This document shows, piece by piece, positions 20,564 through 31,695 of a stretch of DNA of 64,000 nucleotides; position 1 is the stretch's first letter, and the number at the start of each line of letters is the position of its first letter. The notes under the pieces are model-generated. The model ran no database searches and was not told the DNA's origin. It saw only the letters and a list, made by a program, of their open reading frames with translations. Made by a program: the position numbers and the translations under genes. Origin of the DNA: Salipaludibacillus agaradhaerens (lineage in GTDB: Bacteria; Bacillota; Bacilli; Bacillales; Salisediminibacteriaceae). The DNA lies in the NCBI RefSeq assembly GCF_002019735.1, contig NZ_KV917378.1:248001-312000 (forward strand). Direction: 5' to 3'.

Positions 20564-21034
20564 ATGGCAGAGTCGATTCAATCAACAGTCGAACAACTCG
20601 TTCAACCGGTTCTTGAAGAGCTATCATTGGAGCTCGTAGATGTAGAATTCCAAAAAGAAGGGAAAAGTTGGTTTTTACGAGTCTATATAGATGGTGATGG
20701 TGGGGTAGACTTGGATGATTGCACCTCGGTGAGTGAGCGTTTAAGCGAGTTACTGGATGAACACGACCCTATTGAGCAAGCATATTATTTGGAAGTGTCT
20801 TCTCCAGGAGCTGAACGGCCATTAAAAAAAGAAAAAGACATGGAAAATGCAATTGGAAAAAATGTGTTCGTAACGACGTATGCGCCAATTAATGGTGAAA
20901 AAGCCTTTGAAGGTAAGCTGACACAATTTGATGGGGAAACATTAACAATTGATACTAAAATCAAGACCCGAATCGTGCCAGTTAATATTCCTTATAATAA
21001 AGTGGCAAAAGCAAGATTGGCTGTCGTTTTTTAA
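20564..21034 (+). CDS. rimP: Ribosome maturation factor RimP
   Basis: 156 residues from the ATG after AAAGGAGGTAGATGTT; an upstream in-frame start lacks a site. Family features are the N-terminal alpha/beta domain with [20 protein letters not shown], the segment [31 protein letters not shown], and a C-terminal Sm-like barrel. RimP supports 30S maturation. First gene of the rimP-nusA-rnpM-ylxQ-infB-ylxP cluster. Confidence 0.96.
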   Translation: MAESIQSTVEQLVQPVLEELSLELVDVEFQKEGKSWFLRVYIDGDGGVDLDDCTSVSERLSELLDEHDPIEQAYYLEVSSPGAERPLKKEKDMENAIGKNVFVTTYAPINGEKAFEGKLTQFDGETLTIDTKIKTRIVPVNIPYNKVAKARLAVVF

Positions 21035-21057
21035 TATTGAAAGGGGGATTGAGTACC

Positions 21058-22263
21058 ATGAATAGTGAATTTATGGATGCATTAGCCACCATTGAAAAGG
21101 ACAAGGGGATAGACAAAGAAATTATACTTGAAGCGATTGAGCAAGCATTAATTACAGGTTACAAACGTAATTTTAACTCTGCGCAAAATGTTCGTGTGGA
21201 TATTGATCGCCAAACGGGTGTTATTCGAGTATTTGCTAGAAAAGAAGTGGTGGAAGAAGTATTCGATGCAAGGTTAGAAATTTCAGTGAATGAAGCTAAA
21301 GGCATTAATCCGCTTTATGATGTCGATGATGTGGTGGAAATTGAAGTGACACCTCGAGACTTTGGCCGAATCGCTGCTCAAACAGCGAAACAAGTCGTAA
21401 CACAACGTGTACGAGAAGCAGAACGAGGCATTATTTATTCCGATTTTATTGATCGTGAAGAAGACATCATGACGGGTATCGTTCAGCGGCAAGATCATCG
21501 CTTTATTTACGTCGATCTAGGTCGGGTTGAAGCTTTAATGCCTGTTGGAGAACAAATGCCCAATGAGACTTATCGTCATAACGACCGTATTAAAGCCTAT
21601 ATTACAAAAGTGGAAAAGACGACAAAAGGTCCGCAAATTATGATCTCTCGGACCCATCCAGGACTTCTGAAGCGCCTGTTTGAATTGGAAGTTCCTGAGA
21701 TTTATGATGGTACAGTTGAAGTAAAGTCTGTTTCTCGTGAAGCGGGGGAGCGATCTAAAATCTCTGTTCATGCTGAAGATGAAGATGTAGATCCAGTAGG
21801 GTCTTGTGTAGGCCCTAAAGGTCAACGAGTTCAGACAATTGTAAACGAATTAAAAGGTGAAAAAATTGATATTGTAAAATGGTCGGAGGATCCTAAAGTA
21901 TATGTGGCTAATGCTTTAAGCCCTTCTAAAGTTTTACAAGTCACTGTGAATGAAGAAGAGAAAATGACGCAAGTGGTTGTACCTGATTATCAACTATCCC
22001 TTGCCATTGGTAAACGCGGACAGAATGCCCGTCTTGCAGCTAAATTAACTGGATGGAAAATTGATATTAAAAGCCAAACTGACGCTGAAGAATTAGGACT
22101 TTATAATGCTGACGGCCCCTTGATGGCACAAAGTAGTCATGAAGAAGCTGATGATGATGCGCAACCAGATTGGGATAAGTTAGAAGGTCATGCAAACGAT
22201 ATAAGTGAACCTATTTACGAAGATGATCTCATGATAGATGACGAAGAAGATCAAGATCGTTAA
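21058..22263 (+). CDS. nusA: Transcription termination/antitermination factor NusA
   Basis: 401 residues. N-terminal RNA polymerase-binding domain, S1 domain (about 130-200, [22 protein letters not shown]), KH1 (around [19 protein letters not shown]) and KH2 (around [18 protein letters not shown]), then a short acidic tail. There are no E. coli-type acidic repeats, as in Firmicutes. It enhances pausing and intrinsic termination. The start is the ATG after AAAGGGGGATTGAGTACC. It starts 23 bases after rimP. Confidence 0.97.
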   Translation: MNSEFMDALATIEKDKGIDKEIILEAIEQALITGYKRNFNSAQNVRVDIDRQTGVIRVFARKEVVEEVFDARLEISVNEAKGINPLYDVDDVVEIEVTPRDFGRIAAQTAKQVVTQRVREAERGIIYSDFIDREEDIMTGIVQRQDHRFIYVDLGRVEALMPVGEQMPNETYRHNDRIKAYITKVEKTTKGPQIMISRTHPGLLKRLFELEVPEIYDGTVEVKSVSREAGERSKISVHAEDEDVDPVGSCVGPKGQRVQTIVNELKGEKIDIVKWSEDPKVYVANALSPSKVLQVTVNEEEKMTQVVVPDYQLSLAIGKRGQNARLAAKLTGWKIDIKSQTDAEELGLYNADGPLMAQSSHEEADDDAQPDWDKLEGHANDISEPIYEDDLMIDDEEDQDR

Positions 22264-22273
22264 GGAGGACACT

Positions 22274-22549
22274 ATGGCAACGAAAAAGAAAACACCTCTT
22301 CGCAAATGTGTCATCACGCAAGAAATGAAACCGAAAAAAGAACTCATTAGAGTCGTCCGTTCTCCTGAAGGAGAAGTCTTTATTGACCATACATCAAAAA
22401 AGTCTGGACGAGGTGCCTATATTTCAAATGATGCAGTGGTGATCAAAGAAGCACAAAAAAAGAATGCTTTAGCGCGACATTTAAAGGCCACGGTTCCAGA
22501 CTTTATTTATGAAGATTTGCTAAAACTAAGTGGAGAGAGCCAGCCATGA
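22274..22549 (+). CDS. rnpM: YlxR/RnpM family RNA-binding protein
   Basis: 91 residues, start at the ATG after AAGGAGGACACT. The family core is intact: PLRKCVITQEMKPKKELIRV, then SGRGAYISND. YlxR (renamed RnpM) binds RNA and has been linked to RNase P RNA modulation in B. subtilis. It lies between nusA and ylxQ; its stop overlaps the ylxQ start by four bases. Confidence 0.93.
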   Translation: MATKKKTPLRKCVITQEMKPKKELIRVVRSPEGEVFIDHTSKKSGRGAYISNDAVVIKEAQKKNALARHLKATVPDFIYEDLLKLSGESQP

Positions 22550-22842
22550 CGCAATGGTCATCTCTTCTAGGTCTTATGCAAAGAGCAGGCAAGCTTATTA
22601 CAGGGGAAGAACTAGTGGTTAAAGCAATACAAAATAAAAAAGCTCACCATGTCATTATTGCATCTGATGCTTCTGAGAACACAAGAAAAAAAATTACTGA
22701 TAAATGTCACTATTATAAGATTCCTTATACACTTTTTGAAAATAGATTTTCGATTGGCCAGGCGATTGGTAAAAGAGAACGGGTCGTCGTAGCCATGATT
22801 GATAAAGGATTTGCAACAAAATTTCGCTCAATTATTGAGTAA
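22546..22842 (+). CDS. ylxQ: L7Ae-family protein YlxQ
   Basis: 98 residues with the L7Ae/L30e/Gadd45 fold pattern: [21 protein letters not shown] at the N-terminus and [17 protein letters not shown]. Members bind kink-turn RNA, though a YlxQ target is not established. Start overlaps the rnpM stop (ATGA). Its conserved place between nusA and infB suggests a role tied to translation or RNA metabolism. Confidence 0.92.
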   Translation: MTQWSSLLGLMQRAGKLITGEELVVKAIQNKKAHHVIIASDASENTRKKITDKCHYYKIPYTLFENRFSIGQAIGKRERVVVAMIDKGFATKFRSIIE

Positions 22843-22901
22843 TATTCGTAGGGGAAAACCGGTATTTTATTGGCTCAGCTATGAATACAGGAGGTATGTA
22901 T

Positions 22902-24980
22902 ATGAAAAAAGTGCGTATTTATGAATATGCTAAAGAAAAGAATCTAGCAAGTAAAGATGTGATTGAACAACTGAAAAAATTAAATGTTGATGTCTCTAAC
23001 CATATGAGTGTAATTACGGAAGAAGATATCAAAAAATTGGAATCACCTCAAACTAAGGCTGTAGACAAACCAAAAAAAGAAGAGGCGAGTAAGCCTAAGA
23101 AGGAAGAAGCTAAAAATTCAACTAAGCGGCCTTCCAAAAAAGATAAGAACAAAAGAAATAAGCGTTCTTCGCAGCAAACTAATCAGCAAACACAAACTCC
23201 TGCAAAAAAAGCGGAGAGTAAGCAAAGTGTACCTTCTAAAGTCACCTATTCAACCCCGATTACAGTGGGAGAATTTGCTGAAAAACTTAACAAAGAACCA
23301 TCAGAAATTATAAAAAAACTCATGTTTCTTGGTGTTATGGCAACAATCAATCAAGAATTAGATAAAGATACAATTGATATTATTGCTGAAGAATTCGGCG
23401 TCGAAGCAGAAGAAGAAGTGATCATTGACAAAACTGATTTCGAATCAATGATGGAAGACGATGCTCCTGAGGATCTTCAAGAGCGCTCTCCTGTTGTCAC
23501 AATTATGGGACACGTAGATCACGGAAAAACAACCTTGCTTGATAGTATTCGCCATACAAAGGTGACAGCTGGAGAAGCTGGTGGGATTACACAACATATC
23601 GGTGCTTATCAAGTTGAAGATAATGGTAAAAAAATAACATTCCTTGATACGCCTGGTCACGCCGCTTTTACAACGATGAGAGCAAGAGGCGCCCAAGTGA
23701 CTGATATCACCATTCTTGTCGTGGCAGCAGATGATGGCGTCATGCCACAAACAATCGAAGCCATTAATCACGCTAAAGCAGCTGAAGTTCCAATCATTGT
23801 TGCTGTTAATAAAATTGACAAAGAGGGAGCAAACCCTGATCGTGTCATGCAGGAACTAACCGAACATGAACTAGTAGCAGAAGCTTGGGGCGGCGAAACA
23901 ATCTTTGTAAATGTGTCAGCATTGAATGGCACTGGCATTGACGAACTGCTTGAAATGATTCTGCTCGTTTCAGAAGTTGAAGAATTAAAAGCAAACCCTA
24001 ACAAAGAAGCGATGGGAACAGTTGTAGAAGCAGAGCTTGATCGCGGGCGTGGCCCGGTTGCGACACTTCTCGTTCAAGCTGGTACCTTAAACATCGGCGA
24101 CCCGATCGTGGTAGGAAATGCTTTTGGTAAAGTAAGAGCAATGGTAAATGATGTAGGGCGCCGAGTTAAAACAGCAGGACCATCTATGCCAGTTGAAATT
24201 ACTGGATTAAACTCAGTTCCACAGGCTGGAGATCAGTTCCGTGTGTTCAAAGACGAAAAACAAGCACGCCAAATTGGTGAAGCCAGAGCGAGTAAACAAA
24301 GAGAAGCAGATCGTAAAGAAAGCTCACGTGTAAGTCTTGATGACTTATTCGATCAGATCCAGCAAGGTGAACTTAAAGAGATTAACATTATTGTAAAAGC
24401 AGATGTCCAGGGGTCAGCTGAAGCAATGAAAGGATCTCTTGAAAAGATTGAAGTGGAAGGTGTGAAAGTAAACATCATCCATACTGGTGTAGGGGCCATC
24501 GCTGAATCTGATATCATCCTAGCATCAGCGTCTAATGCCATCGTAATTGGCTTTAATGTACGCCCAGATGTGAATGCGAAGCGGACAGCTGAAGTAGAAA
24601 AAGTGGAAGTAAGACTTCATCGCGTGATTTATGATGCAATCGAGGAAGTTGAGGCAGCCATGAAAGGAATGCTGGATCCTGAATATGAAGAAAAAGTCAT
24701 TGGTCAGGCAGAAGTACGTCAAGTATTTAAAGTGTCTAAAATTGGTTCAATTGCTGGATCATATGTAACAGAAGGAAAAATTACAAGGGACTCCTCTGTT
24801 CGTTTAATTAGAGATGGTGTCGTGATCTTTGAAGGTGACATTAAAGACCTTAAACGCTTTAAAGACGATGTTAAAGAGGTTGCACGAAACTATGAGTGCG
24901 GTATTACGTTAGAAAACTTCAACGATGTGAAAGAAGGAGATGTTGTTGAAGCTTATATTATGGAGGAAATTAAGCGTTGA
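22902..24980 (+). CDS. infB: Translation initiation factor IF-2
   Basis: About 692 residues from the ATG after ACAGGAGGTATGTAT. The N-terminal IF2_N motif ([11 protein letters not shown]) is followed by a Lys/Glu/Ser-rich linker to about residue 110 and a second IF2_N segment. Then comes the G domain with [12 protein letters not shown] (G1), DTPGHAAF (G3) and NKID (G4), and domains II, III and IV. IF-2 brings fMet-tRNA to the 30S and promotes subunit joining. The linker is shorter than in E. coli, as usual in bacilli. Confidence 0.98.
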   Translation: MKKVRIYEYAKEKNLASKDVIEQLKKLNVDVSNHMSVITEEDIKKLESPQTKAVDKPKKEEASKPKKEEAKNSTKRPSKKDKNKRNKRSSQQTNQQTQTPAKKAESKQSVPSKVTYSTPITVGEFAEKLNKEPSEIIKKLMFLGVMATINQELDKDTIDIIAEEFGVEAEEEVIIDKTDFESMMEDDAPEDLQERSPVVTIMGHVDHGKTTLLDSIRHTKVTAGEAGGITQHIGAYQVEDNGKKITFLDTPGHAAFTTMRARGAQVTDITILVVAADDGVMPQTIEAINHAKAAEVPIIVAVNKIDKEGANPDRVMQELTEHELVAEAWGGETIFVNVSALNGTGIDELLEMILLVSEVEELKANPNKEAMGTVVEAELDRGRGPVATLLVQAGTLNIGDPIVVGNAFGKVRAMVNDVGRRVKTAGPSMPVEITGLNSVPQAGDQFRVFKDEKQARQIGEARASKQREADRKESSRVSLDDLFDQIQQGELKEINIIVKADVQGSAEAMKGSLEKIEVEGVKVNIIHTGVGAIAESDIILASASNAIVIGFNVRPDVNAKRTAEVEKVEVRLHRVIYDAIEEVEAAMKGMLDPEYEEKVIGQAEVRQVFKVSKIGSIAGSYVTEGKITRDSSVRLIRDGVVIFEGDIKDLKRFKDDVKEVARNYECGITLENFNDVKEGDVVEAYIMEEIKR

Positions 24981-25258
24981 TAATTGGCGTTCTCGTCGTT
25001 GAAGCTGTTATTTACGACTCCGGTTCACTTAAAGAAAAACGCTCAGTTTTAAAGAGTGCTTCGACCAAGATTAAACAACGATTTAATGTCTCTATCGCTG
25101 AAACAAACCATCAAAATGTTTGGCAACGAACAGAATGGGCTATTGTTTCTGTAAGCTCAGAAAAAGTTCAGGTTGAAAAAGAATTGCAAAAATCGCTCAA
25201 ATTATTGGAATCTTATACAGAATTAGAGATTTCTAATGTCAGTTGGGAATGGCTTTAA
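24977..25258 (+). CDS. ylxP: DUF503 protein YlxP
   Basis: 93 residues. The TTG start overlaps the infB TGA (TTGA), with GGAGGAAATT upstream. Matches the DUF503/YlxP pattern: [20 protein letters not shown], then [20 protein letters not shown] and an [11 protein letters not shown]-like segment (here [12 protein letters not shown]). Small ferredoxin-like fold, biochemical role unknown; nearly always between infB and rbfA. Translational coupling to infB is evident. Confidence 0.92.
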   Translation: MIIGVLVVEAVIYDSGSLKEKRSVLKSASTKIKQRFNVSIAETNHQNVWQRTEWAIVSVSSEKVQVEKELQKSLKLLESYTELEISNVSWEWL

Positions 25259-25406
25259 GCTTTGTGACATCTCTTATTGAAGCGCCTGAATCTCTTTCTA
25301 ACCAAACGGTAAAGCTAGTTAGGCGTAGAGACTCTACTTTTAATAAACATAGAGGCTTCTGACATGTAACACGAGCCGAGTTTTAAAACGATAGGAGTGT
25401 CGTAAA

Positions 25407-25757
25407 ATGAGTAAAGTTCGTGCCAATCGAGTAGGAGAACAAATCAAAAAAGAATTAACTGATATTATTCAACGTGGCCTGAAGGACCCGAGAATTGGTT
25501 TTGTGACAGTAACAGATGTAGAAGTGACTGGTGACTTACAGCAGGCGACCGCATTTATTACGGTGTTTGGAGAAGAAGAAGAAAAAGAAAAAACACTTCA
25601 AGCTTTAGAAAAGGCCAAAGGGTTTATTCGTTCGGAAATAGGGAAACGAATTCAGTTGAGAAAAACACCTGAGCTAACATTTAGTTTTGATAAAAGCATT
25701 GAGCAAGGAAATAGAATTGATGCATTGCTACGCAAACTAAATGAAGAAGACAAATAA
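25407..25757 (+). CDS. rbfA: 30S ribosome-binding factor RbfA
   Basis: 116 residues with the KH-like RbfA fold: [39 protein letters not shown], then the C-terminal [18 protein letters not shown]. It assists 16S 5' end processing and cold adaptation. The ATG follows GATAGGAGTGTCGTAAA. A perfect terminator lies eight bases after the stop. Confidence 0.96.
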   Translation: MSKVRANRVGEQIKKELTDIIQRGLKDPRIGFVTVTDVEVTGDLQQATAFITVFGEEEEKEKTLQALEKAKGFIRSEIGKRIQLRKTPELTFSFDKSIEQGNRIDALLRKLNEEDK

Positions 25758-25764
25758 ATGGATG

Positions 25765-25793
25765 AGAGGATAGAGCAATCTATCCTCTTTTCT
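25765..25793 (+). terminator. Intrinsic terminator after rbfA
   Basis: AGAGGATAGA, loop GCAA, TCTATCCTCT, then TTTCTTT. Perfect ten-base stem directly after rbfA. Confidence 0.85.
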
Positions 25794-25877
25794 TTGCGAC
25801 TTTCCTTATAACACCTTGAGCTTGTAAATAATGAATGTTTTATGCTTTAATTTATTTGATGGAGGCGTAAAGAGATT

Positions 25878-26804
25878 ATGAAATCAATAACAGGTATTTT
25901 CCCGCTTTGGAAACCTAGAGGTATGACGTCATTTTCCGCTGTTAAAGAAGTAGGTAGACAATTTAAAACAAAAAAAGCTGGCCATACTGGAACTCTTGAT
26001 CCAGATGTAGAAGGCGTTCTACCTATCTGTCTAGGAAAAGCGACTAAACTTGTTGAATATTTAACAGCCGACACTAAAACATACTGTGGTGAGGTGACAC
26101 TAGGAGTGTCGACTACAACAGAGGACGCCTCTGGTGAGATCGTTGATGAAGCTTATATAGAAGAGGTAATGACGCGACATGATGTAGAAGACATGTTTGA
26201 AGAACTCACTGGCTCAATTGAGCAAGTTCCTCCTATGTACTCAGCAGTAAAAATTAAAGGTAAAAAACTATATGAGTATGCGAGAGAGGGAAAAACAATA
26301 GAAAGACCAGCACGCCAAGTGACAATACATGAGTTAAAACTTACCTCTGACCCGCTCTTACATGAAGGAAAGGTCTCATTTACATTCGAAGTAACGTGTA
26401 GTAAAGGAACGTACATAAGAACCCTCTGTGTGTCCATTGGAGAAAAGTTTGGTTACCCTGCTCATATGTCAAGCTTGACACGAGAAGCATCAGGCGCATT
26501 TAATCGTACAAACTGTTTTACACTTGAAGATCTAACAGATGCAGCTGCTAAAAACAGCCAAGAAAAACTCCTAATGTCAGTGGAGCAAGCATTGACGCGA
26601 TTTCCGATTGTTAAAGTTGATGAAGAAACTGAAAAGAAGGTATTGCAAGGGGCTATTCTACCTTTACATGCTGAGGCTGCTGTGGACGAAGAAGTATGGG
26701 CTTTGTATAATCAACGAGAGGAATGTCTCGCTCTGTACAAAAAAGACCCTAAACGTGATGGGATGATGAAACCAGAAAAAATGATCAGATCAATTCACGA
26801 CTAA
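25878..26804 (+). CDS. truB: tRNA pseudouridine-55 synthase
   Basis: 308 residues. N-terminal GIFPLWKPRGMTSF, catalytic Asp in GHTGTLDPDVEGVLPI, and the KKLYEYAREGK and CSKGTYIRTLC motifs identify TruB. It makes psi55 in the T loop of tRNAs. Start ATG after GATGGAGGCGTAAAGAGATT. It is followed after a short gap by ribF, the standard order. Confidence 0.97.
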   Translation: MKSITGIFPLWKPRGMTSFSAVKEVGRQFKTKKAGHTGTLDPDVEGVLPICLGKATKLVEYLTADTKTYCGEVTLGVSTTTEDASGEIVDEAYIEEVMTRHDVEDMFEELTGSIEQVPPMYSAVKIKGKKLYEYAREGKTIERPARQVTIHELKLTSDPLLHEGKVSFTFEVTCSKGTYIRTLCVSIGEKFGYPAHMSSLTREASGAFNRTNCFTLEDLTDAAAKNSQEKLLMSVEQALTRFPIVKVDEETEKKVLQGAILPLHAEAAVDEEVWALYNQREECLALYKKDPKRDGMMKPEKMIRSIHD

Positions 26805-26842
26805 ACTATTTAACGCGCATAAATGGAATTGAGGTGGCACCG

Positions 26843-27772
26843 TTGAGAGTAGAATATATTAAACATCCGCATCCCCCATTGGACTTACCCCCTACAGCTT
26901 TGGCATTGGGCTTTTTTGATGGTGTTCATCGGGGACATCAACAAGTCATCAATACAGCGAAGCTGGAGGCTGAAAAACGTCATCTTAAATCAGCCGTGAT
27001 GACATTTTATCCGCATCCTAAAGAAGTGCTTAGCAAGCAAAATGTCACTGTAAATTATCTTTCCCCCATACAAGAAAAGATAACGTTATTAGAAAAGACA
27101 GGTATAGATATATTGCTCATCATATCATTTGATGCTCGCTTTTCTGAGTTGTCACCTCAGCAATTTGTGGACACTTATTTAATTGACTTAAACGTGAAAC
27201 ATATTGTGGCAGGATTCGATTATTCTTACGGGCGATTAGGAAAAGGGACGATGGAAACTTTCCCCTTTCATTCTCGTAGCTTATTATCCCATACGACTGT
27301 CCCAAAGTTAGCCGAAGATAATGAAAAAATCAGCTCTACCGTTATTCGCGAAGCATTAGCTGTAGGAAACATAGAGAAAGTGAATGACTATTTAGGGAGG
27401 ATCTACACTGTAGAGGGAGTCGTAGAACACGGGGAAAAAAGAGGACGGAAGATTGGCTTTCCAACAGCGAATGTGAGTCCTGACTCTAATAAAGAATTAC
27501 CTGCCACAGGCGTCTACATTGTAAAGGTTGTTGTTGATGGAACAACATTTGAAGGTGTGTGCAATATTGGGTTTAATCCGACCTTTAATAGTGGAAAAGG
27601 AAAGACGATTGAAGCCCATATCTTTCATTTCACAAAAGAGATTTACGAGAAAAAAATTAAAGTGGCTTTCATTAAGCGAATTCGAGGAGAAAAGGCGTTC
27701 AATGGCGTGGAGGAGCTAAAGAAAAGAATCGAAGCAGACATAGCTATTGCCCGTCACTATTTTTCAACATAA
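26843..27772 (+). CDS. ribF: Bifunctional riboflavin kinase / FAD synthetase
   Basis: About 309 residues. The TTG at 26843 is preferred because GAGGTGG lies just upstream; a GTG nine bases earlier overlaps that site. The N-terminal FAD synthetase half has the nucleotidyltransferase motif LGFFDGVHRGHQ. The C-terminal flavokinase half has GRKIGFPTANV and GVCNIGFNPTF. It converts riboflavin to FMN and FAD. Follows truB. Confidence 0.97.
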   Translation: MRVEYIKHPHPPLDLPPTALALGFFDGVHRGHQQVINTAKLEAEKRHLKSAVMTFYPHPKEVLSKQNVTVNYLSPIQEKITLLEKTGIDILLIISFDARFSELSPQQFVDTYLIDLNVKHIVAGFDYSYGRLGKGTMETFPFHSRSLLSHTTVPKLAEDNEKISSTVIREALAVGNIEKVNDYLGRIYTVEGVVEHGEKRGRKIGFPTANVSPDSNKELPATGVYIVKVVVDGTTFEGVCNIGFNPTFNSGKGKTIEAHIFHFTKEIYEKKIKVAFIKRIRGEKAFNGVEELKKRIEADIAIARHYFST

Positions 27773-27788
27773 AAGTTTTGAGGAGCCC

Positions 27789-27817
27789 TTGTAATAACAC
27801 GCGAAAACTAGTATGAT
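27789..27817 (+). promoter_or_regulatory. Sigma-A promoter of rpsO
   Basis: TTGTAA at 27789-27794, 17-base spacer, TATGAT at 27812-27817. The transcript leader to rpsO is about 80 bases. Confidence 0.7.
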
Positions 27818-27824
27818 ATAACAT

Positions 27825-27904
27825 GTTAACAACCAATGCTTGGCATGACGATTCACCAACGTATGCGAGGCACTTGGGGATACTAGATAAGGAGGTGGAA
27901 CAGG
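27825..27904 (+). promoter_or_regulatory. Possible S15 autoregulatory leader
   Basis: The 80-base leader between the promoter and rpsO contains short complementary stretches (for example GCTTGGCATG with later GCGAGGCACTTGGGG) and ends in a strong AAGGAGGTGG site. S15 autoregulates through a leader structure in bacilli. I cannot draw the known fold confidently, so this rests on position and known family behaviour. Confidence 0.35.
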
Positions 27905-28174
27905 ATGGCATTAACTCAAGAACGAAAAAATGAAATTATTGACCAATTCAAAACTCATGAGAATGATACTGGTTCTCCTGAAGTACAAGTGGCTATCCTT
28001 ACAGAGCAAATCACTACGCTGAATGATCACTTACGTACTCATAAAAAAGACCATCATTCACGTCGCGGTCTGTTAAAAATGGTCGGTCAACGTCGTAACT
28101 TACTTACGTATTTGCGTAATAAAGACGTTACTCGTTACCGTCAACTAGTCGATAAGCTTGGCCTTCGTCGATAA
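27905..28174 (+). CDS. rpsO: 30S ribosomal protein S15
   Basis: 89 residues, exact S15 length. Signature: the stretch from [19 protein letters not shown] through [23 protein letters not shown]15 is a primary binder of the 16S central domain. It has its own promoter and terminator and precedes pnp as in most bacteria. Confidence 0.98.
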   Translation: MALTQERKNEIIDQFKTHENDTGSPEVQVAILTEQITTLNDHLRTHKKDHHSRRGLLKMVGQRRNLLTYLRNKDVTRYRQLVDKLGLRR

Positions 28175-28176
28175 TT

Positions 28177-28204
28177 AAAAGCGGGATATTCTCCCGCTTT
28201 TTTC
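28177..28204 (+). terminator. Intrinsic terminator after rpsO
   Basis: AAAAGCGGG, a seven-base loop, CCCGCTTTT with additional T residues. It begins just after the rpsO stop. Confidence 0.88.
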
Positions 28205-28419
28205 TATGGCATAAGCTATCGGTTTAATCTTCTGTTTCGTTACGTATCTTTTTTTGATATGATATAAAAGCTAGGGCTTTAACTATGTTTGTGCTATATA
28301 CACACTTAACAAGCCAATAATATGCTTTTTACCTCATACATCAGGTTTACTACATACAAAAAAGCGAAACACTAGGTGTAAGAAGACTAATTATAAAGTT
28401 GAGAGGAGTACACGATAAG

Positions 28420-30516
28420 ATGAATCAAGAAAAACAAATTTTTTCGATGGAATGGGCCGGTCGTACATTAACGGTTGAAGTAGGGCAGCTTGCTAAACAA
28501 GCTAATGGGGCTGTTCTCGTACGTTACGGTGATACATCGGTATTATCTACGGCCACTGCTTCAAAGGAACCGAAGGATCTACCCTTTTTTCCTCTAACGG
28601 TCAATTATGAAGAAAGACTATACTCAGCAGGAAAAATACCTGGAGGATTTATTAAGCGTGAGGGTCGTCCAAGTGACCATGCTGTTTTAACAAGCAGATT
28701 AATTGACAGACCAGTACGTCCGTTGTTTCCAGATGGCTTCCGTAACGATGTTCAGGTGATTAGTATGGTCATGAGTAATGATCAAAATTGTTCACCTGAG
28801 ATGGCTGCTATGGTAGGGTCTTCTCTTGCCCTGTCCATTTCGGACATTCCTTTTGCAGGACCTATTGCCGGGGTGACGATCGGAAGAGTGGACGGCAATT
28901 TTATTATCAATCCTAAAACAGACGAAATGGACAACAGTGATATTAATTTAATCGTTGCTGGTACGAAAGATGCTATAAACATGGTGGAAGCAGGTGCGAA
29001 TGAAGTGCCTGAAGAAGTCATGCTTGATGCTATCATGTTCGGTCATGAAGAGATTAAACGACTCGTTGCTTTCCAAGAAGATATCGTCTCAAAAGTCGGT
29101 AAAACGAAAATGGATGTGCAGCTCATTACCATTGATGAAGAGTTGGCAGCAGAAATTCGAGAAAAAGCAGAAAGCAAACTAATTAAAGCAGCTACTGTTG
29201 TTGAAAAAGGTGAGCGTGAGACTGCTATTAAAGAAGTGTACAATGAAATATTGGAAGATTACACTGACGAAGAAAATGACAGAACGAAAGATGCACGAGA
29301 CGTTTTGGACAAGTTGTTAAAAGAAACAGTGAGAAAACTTATAACAAAAGAAAATATTCGCCCTGACGGAAGAAAAGGCAATGAAATTAGACCTTTAGCT
29401 TCTGAAGTTGACATTCTTCAACGAACACATGGTTCTGGCTTATTTACTCGCGGTCAAACTCAAGCTCTAAGCGTATGTACATTAGGGGCTTTAGGTGATG
29501 TTCAAGTTCTTGACGGACTAGGGATTGAAGAATCAAAGCGTTTTATGCACCATTATAACTTCCCATCCTTTAGTGTAGGTGAAACGGGACCAATTAGAGG
29601 GCCTGGACGCCGGGAAATTGGACACGGAGCTTTAGGCGAAAGAGCTCTTGAGAAAGTGATCCCTTCAGAGCAGGAGTTCCCTTATACGATCCGTCTTGTA
29701 TCTGAAGTTTTAGAATCCAATGGTTCAACCTCTCAAGCAAGTATTTGTGCAAGCACGTTAGCTATGATGGCTGCGGGGGTTCCAATTAAATCTCCGGTAG
29801 CAGGAATTGCTATGGGCTTAGTAAAGCACGAAGATGATGTGGTTGTTCTGACGGATATTCAAGGAATGGAAGATGCCCTAGGTGATATGGACTTTAAAGT
29901 TGCCGGAACGTCAAAAGGGGTAACAGCCCTTCAAATGGATATTAAGATAGAAGGAATAGATAAAGCGGTCCTTGAAGAAGCCTTATCCCAAGCAAGAGAA
30001 GGGCGTCTGCAAATTCTTGATAACATGCTCTCAGCCATTCCTGAACCAAGAACGGAATTGAGTGCCTATGCACCGAAGATTCTGACGATGAAAATTCATC
30101 CAGATAAAATCCGTGATGTTATTGGACCGAGCGGTAAAATGATTAATCAAATAATCGATGACACTGGCGTGAAAATTGATATTGAACAAGATGGAACGGT
30201 CTATATCTCATCTACCGATCAACAAATGAACAATAAAGCAAAACAAATCATTGAAGATCTTGTTCGAGAAGTTGAAGTGGGTCAAACGTACCTTGGAAAA
30301 GTAAAGCGGATTGAAAAATTCGGGGCCTTTGTGGAAATTTTCAAAGGAAAAGACGGTCTTGTTCATATTTCACAACTGGCGAATGAACGAGTAGCTAAAG
30401 TTGAAGATGTCGTATCAATCGGTGACGAAGTCCTTGTTAAGGTAACAGAAATCGATAACCAAGGCCGTGTCAATTTATCCCGCAAAGCTGTCTTACCTGA
30501 ACAAAAAGAATCATAA
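28420..30516 (+). CDS. pnp: Polyribonucleotide nucleotidyltransferase (PNPase)
   Basis: 698 residues from the ATG after GAGAGGAGTACACGATAAG. Two RNase PH domains, the first with [16 protein letters not shown] and the second with the [11 protein letters not shown] and [17 protein letters not shown] catalytic segments. A KH domain ([13 protein letters not shown]) and a C-terminal S1 domain ([21 protein letters not shown]) follow. It degrades RNA 3'-5' using phosphate and partners RNase Y (also in this window). Followed by a terminator. Confidence 0.98.
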   Translation: MNQEKQIFSMEWAGRTLTVEVGQLAKQANGAVLVRYGDTSVLSTATASKEPKDLPFFPLTVNYEERLYSAGKIPGGFIKREGRPSDHAVLTSRLIDRPVRPLFPDGFRNDVQVISMVMSNDQNCSPEMAAMVGSSLALSISDIPFAGPIAGVTIGRVDGNFIINPKTDEMDNSDINLIVAGTKDAINMVEAGANEVPEEVMLDAIMFGHEEIKRLVAFQEDIVSKVGKTKMDVQLITIDEELAAEIREKAESKLIKAATVVEKGERETAIKEVYNEILEDYTDEENDRTKDARDVLDKLLKETVRKLITKENIRPDGRKGNEIRPLASEVDILQRTHGSGLFTRGQTQALSVCTLGALGDVQVLDGLGIEESKRFMHHYNFPSFSVGETGPIRGPGRREIGHGALGERALEKVIPSEQEFPYTIRLVSEVLESNGSTSQASICASTLAMMAAGVPIKSPVAGIAMGLVKHEDDVVVLTDIQGMEDALGDMDFKVAGTSKGVTALQMDIKIEGIDKAVLEEALSQAREGRLQILDNMLSAIPEPRTELSAYAPKILTMKIHPDKIRDVIGPSGKMINQIIDDTGVKIDIEQDGTVYISSTDQQMNNKAKQIIEDLVREVEVGQTYLGKVKRIEKFGAFVEIFKGKDGLVHISQLANERVAKVEDVVSIGDEVLVKVTEIDNQGRVNLSRKAVLPEQKES

Positions 30517-30523
30517 TGGAAGG

Positions 30524-30552
30524 AAGAGCCCTTTAGCACGGCTCTTTTTTTA
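30524..30552 (+). terminator. Intrinsic terminator after pnp
   Basis: AAGAGCC and GGCTCTT arms followed by a run of T residues, starting eight bases after the pnp stop. Confidence 0.85.
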
Positions 30553-30704
30553 ATGGTTAAATAAAGAGAGGGGCCTTGTGCCTGTAAGCAGTTAACTAAC
30601 TGCTTTAATTATGAAATTTGACTACGCCATCCCGGTTTTAATCGCATAATTGTCGGTTCTACCTTGTCCTCTCAGCACATATTTTTTAAGGGGAGGGGAT
30701 AGAT

Positions 30705-31667
30705 ATGTTAAAGAAAATCGCGATTCAATTGGGAACCTTCTTTTTTCTGTTAATTGTAACATTGTCTCATATACAAAATCCTGTCACTGGTGGATATATT
30801 GAAGAATTAAGAGGACAAGCAGAACAAGTGATGAAAGAAGAAAGTCCTCTTTATATGGAAATACTTCGAGTGAAGCAGGAGTATGAAGTTTCACCGATCA
30901 ATGCACGTATCGATCCTGTTTGGAAAGCAATTCCCGGCTACAATGGGAGAGAAGTGGACGTTCAAAAATCTTATGAAAACATGAAAAAACGGGGAGACTT
31001 TCAAGAAGAGGATCTCGTTTTTAAAGAAACGCCACCAGAGATAACACTTAAAGATCTTCCTGCATCCCCTATTTATCGGGGCAATCCGGAGAAACCAATG
31101 GTTGGTTTTATGGTTAATGTCGCTTGGGGAAACGACCATTTACCAGACATATTAAAGACGTTTAAAGAAAATAATGTAAAAGCAACCTTCTTTTTAGATG
31201 GCTCATGGGTGAAAAAAAACTCGAATCTTGCTATGATGATAAAGGAAGAAGGACATGAAATAGGAAATCATGCCTACTCACATCCCGATATGAAGAAGTT
31301 AGCTCGAGAAAGTATCCGTGATGAGATAGTGAGGACGAACGAAGTAATTGATGCAGCTCTCAATGAAGAGCCTGTTTGGTTTGCACCGCCGAGCGGTAGT
31401 TTTCGTGAAGACGTCGTCACGGTGGCTAGTGAGTTAAATATGTATACGATACTGTGGACTGTTGATACGGTTGATTGGAAAAACCCCTCATCTACCCAAA
31501 TGACGCAGCGTGTCGTTAATCATGCAGAGCCTGGCTCACTCATCCTTATGCATCCCACAGCATCTTCAGCCAATGGGCTAGAAGCCATGATTACTGGTCT
31601 TAAGAAAAAGGATTTACAAATTGGAAAGTTATCAGAGGTCCTTAGTGAAAAACGACTCTCGGATTAA
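30705..31667 (+). CDS. ylxY: YlxY-type polysaccharide deacetylase-like protein
   Basis: 320 residues. An N-terminal signal/anchor helix (about residues 3-22) precedes an extracytoplasmic NodB-homology domain (about 140-315). The zinc His pair is visible in EIGNHAYSHPDMKKL, and the late motif PGSLILMHPT is kept. The usual first motif with catalytic Asp (TFDDG) is replaced by MVNVAWGND, as I recall for B. subtilis YlxY. Deacetylase activity is therefore doubtful. Sits between pnp and mlpA as in B. subtilis; ATG after GGGGAGGGGAT. Confidence 0.9.
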   Translation: MLKKIAIQLGTFFFLLIVTLSHIQNPVTGGYIEELRGQAEQVMKEESPLYMEILRVKQEYEVSPINARIDPVWKAIPGYNGREVDVQKSYENMKKRGDFQEEDLVFKETPPEITLKDLPASPIYRGNPEKPMVGFMVNVAWGNDHLPDILKTFKENNVKATFFLDGSWVKKNSNLAMMIKEEGHEIGNHAYSHPDMKKLARESIRDEIVRTNEVIDAALNEEPVWFAPPSGSFREDVVTVASELNMYTILWTVDTVDWKNPSSTQMTQRVVNHAEPGSLILMHPTASSANGLEAMITGLKKKDLQIGKLSEVLSEKRLSD

Positions 31668-31695
31668 ATGATATTTGACAGTAGGAGGATAAGTC

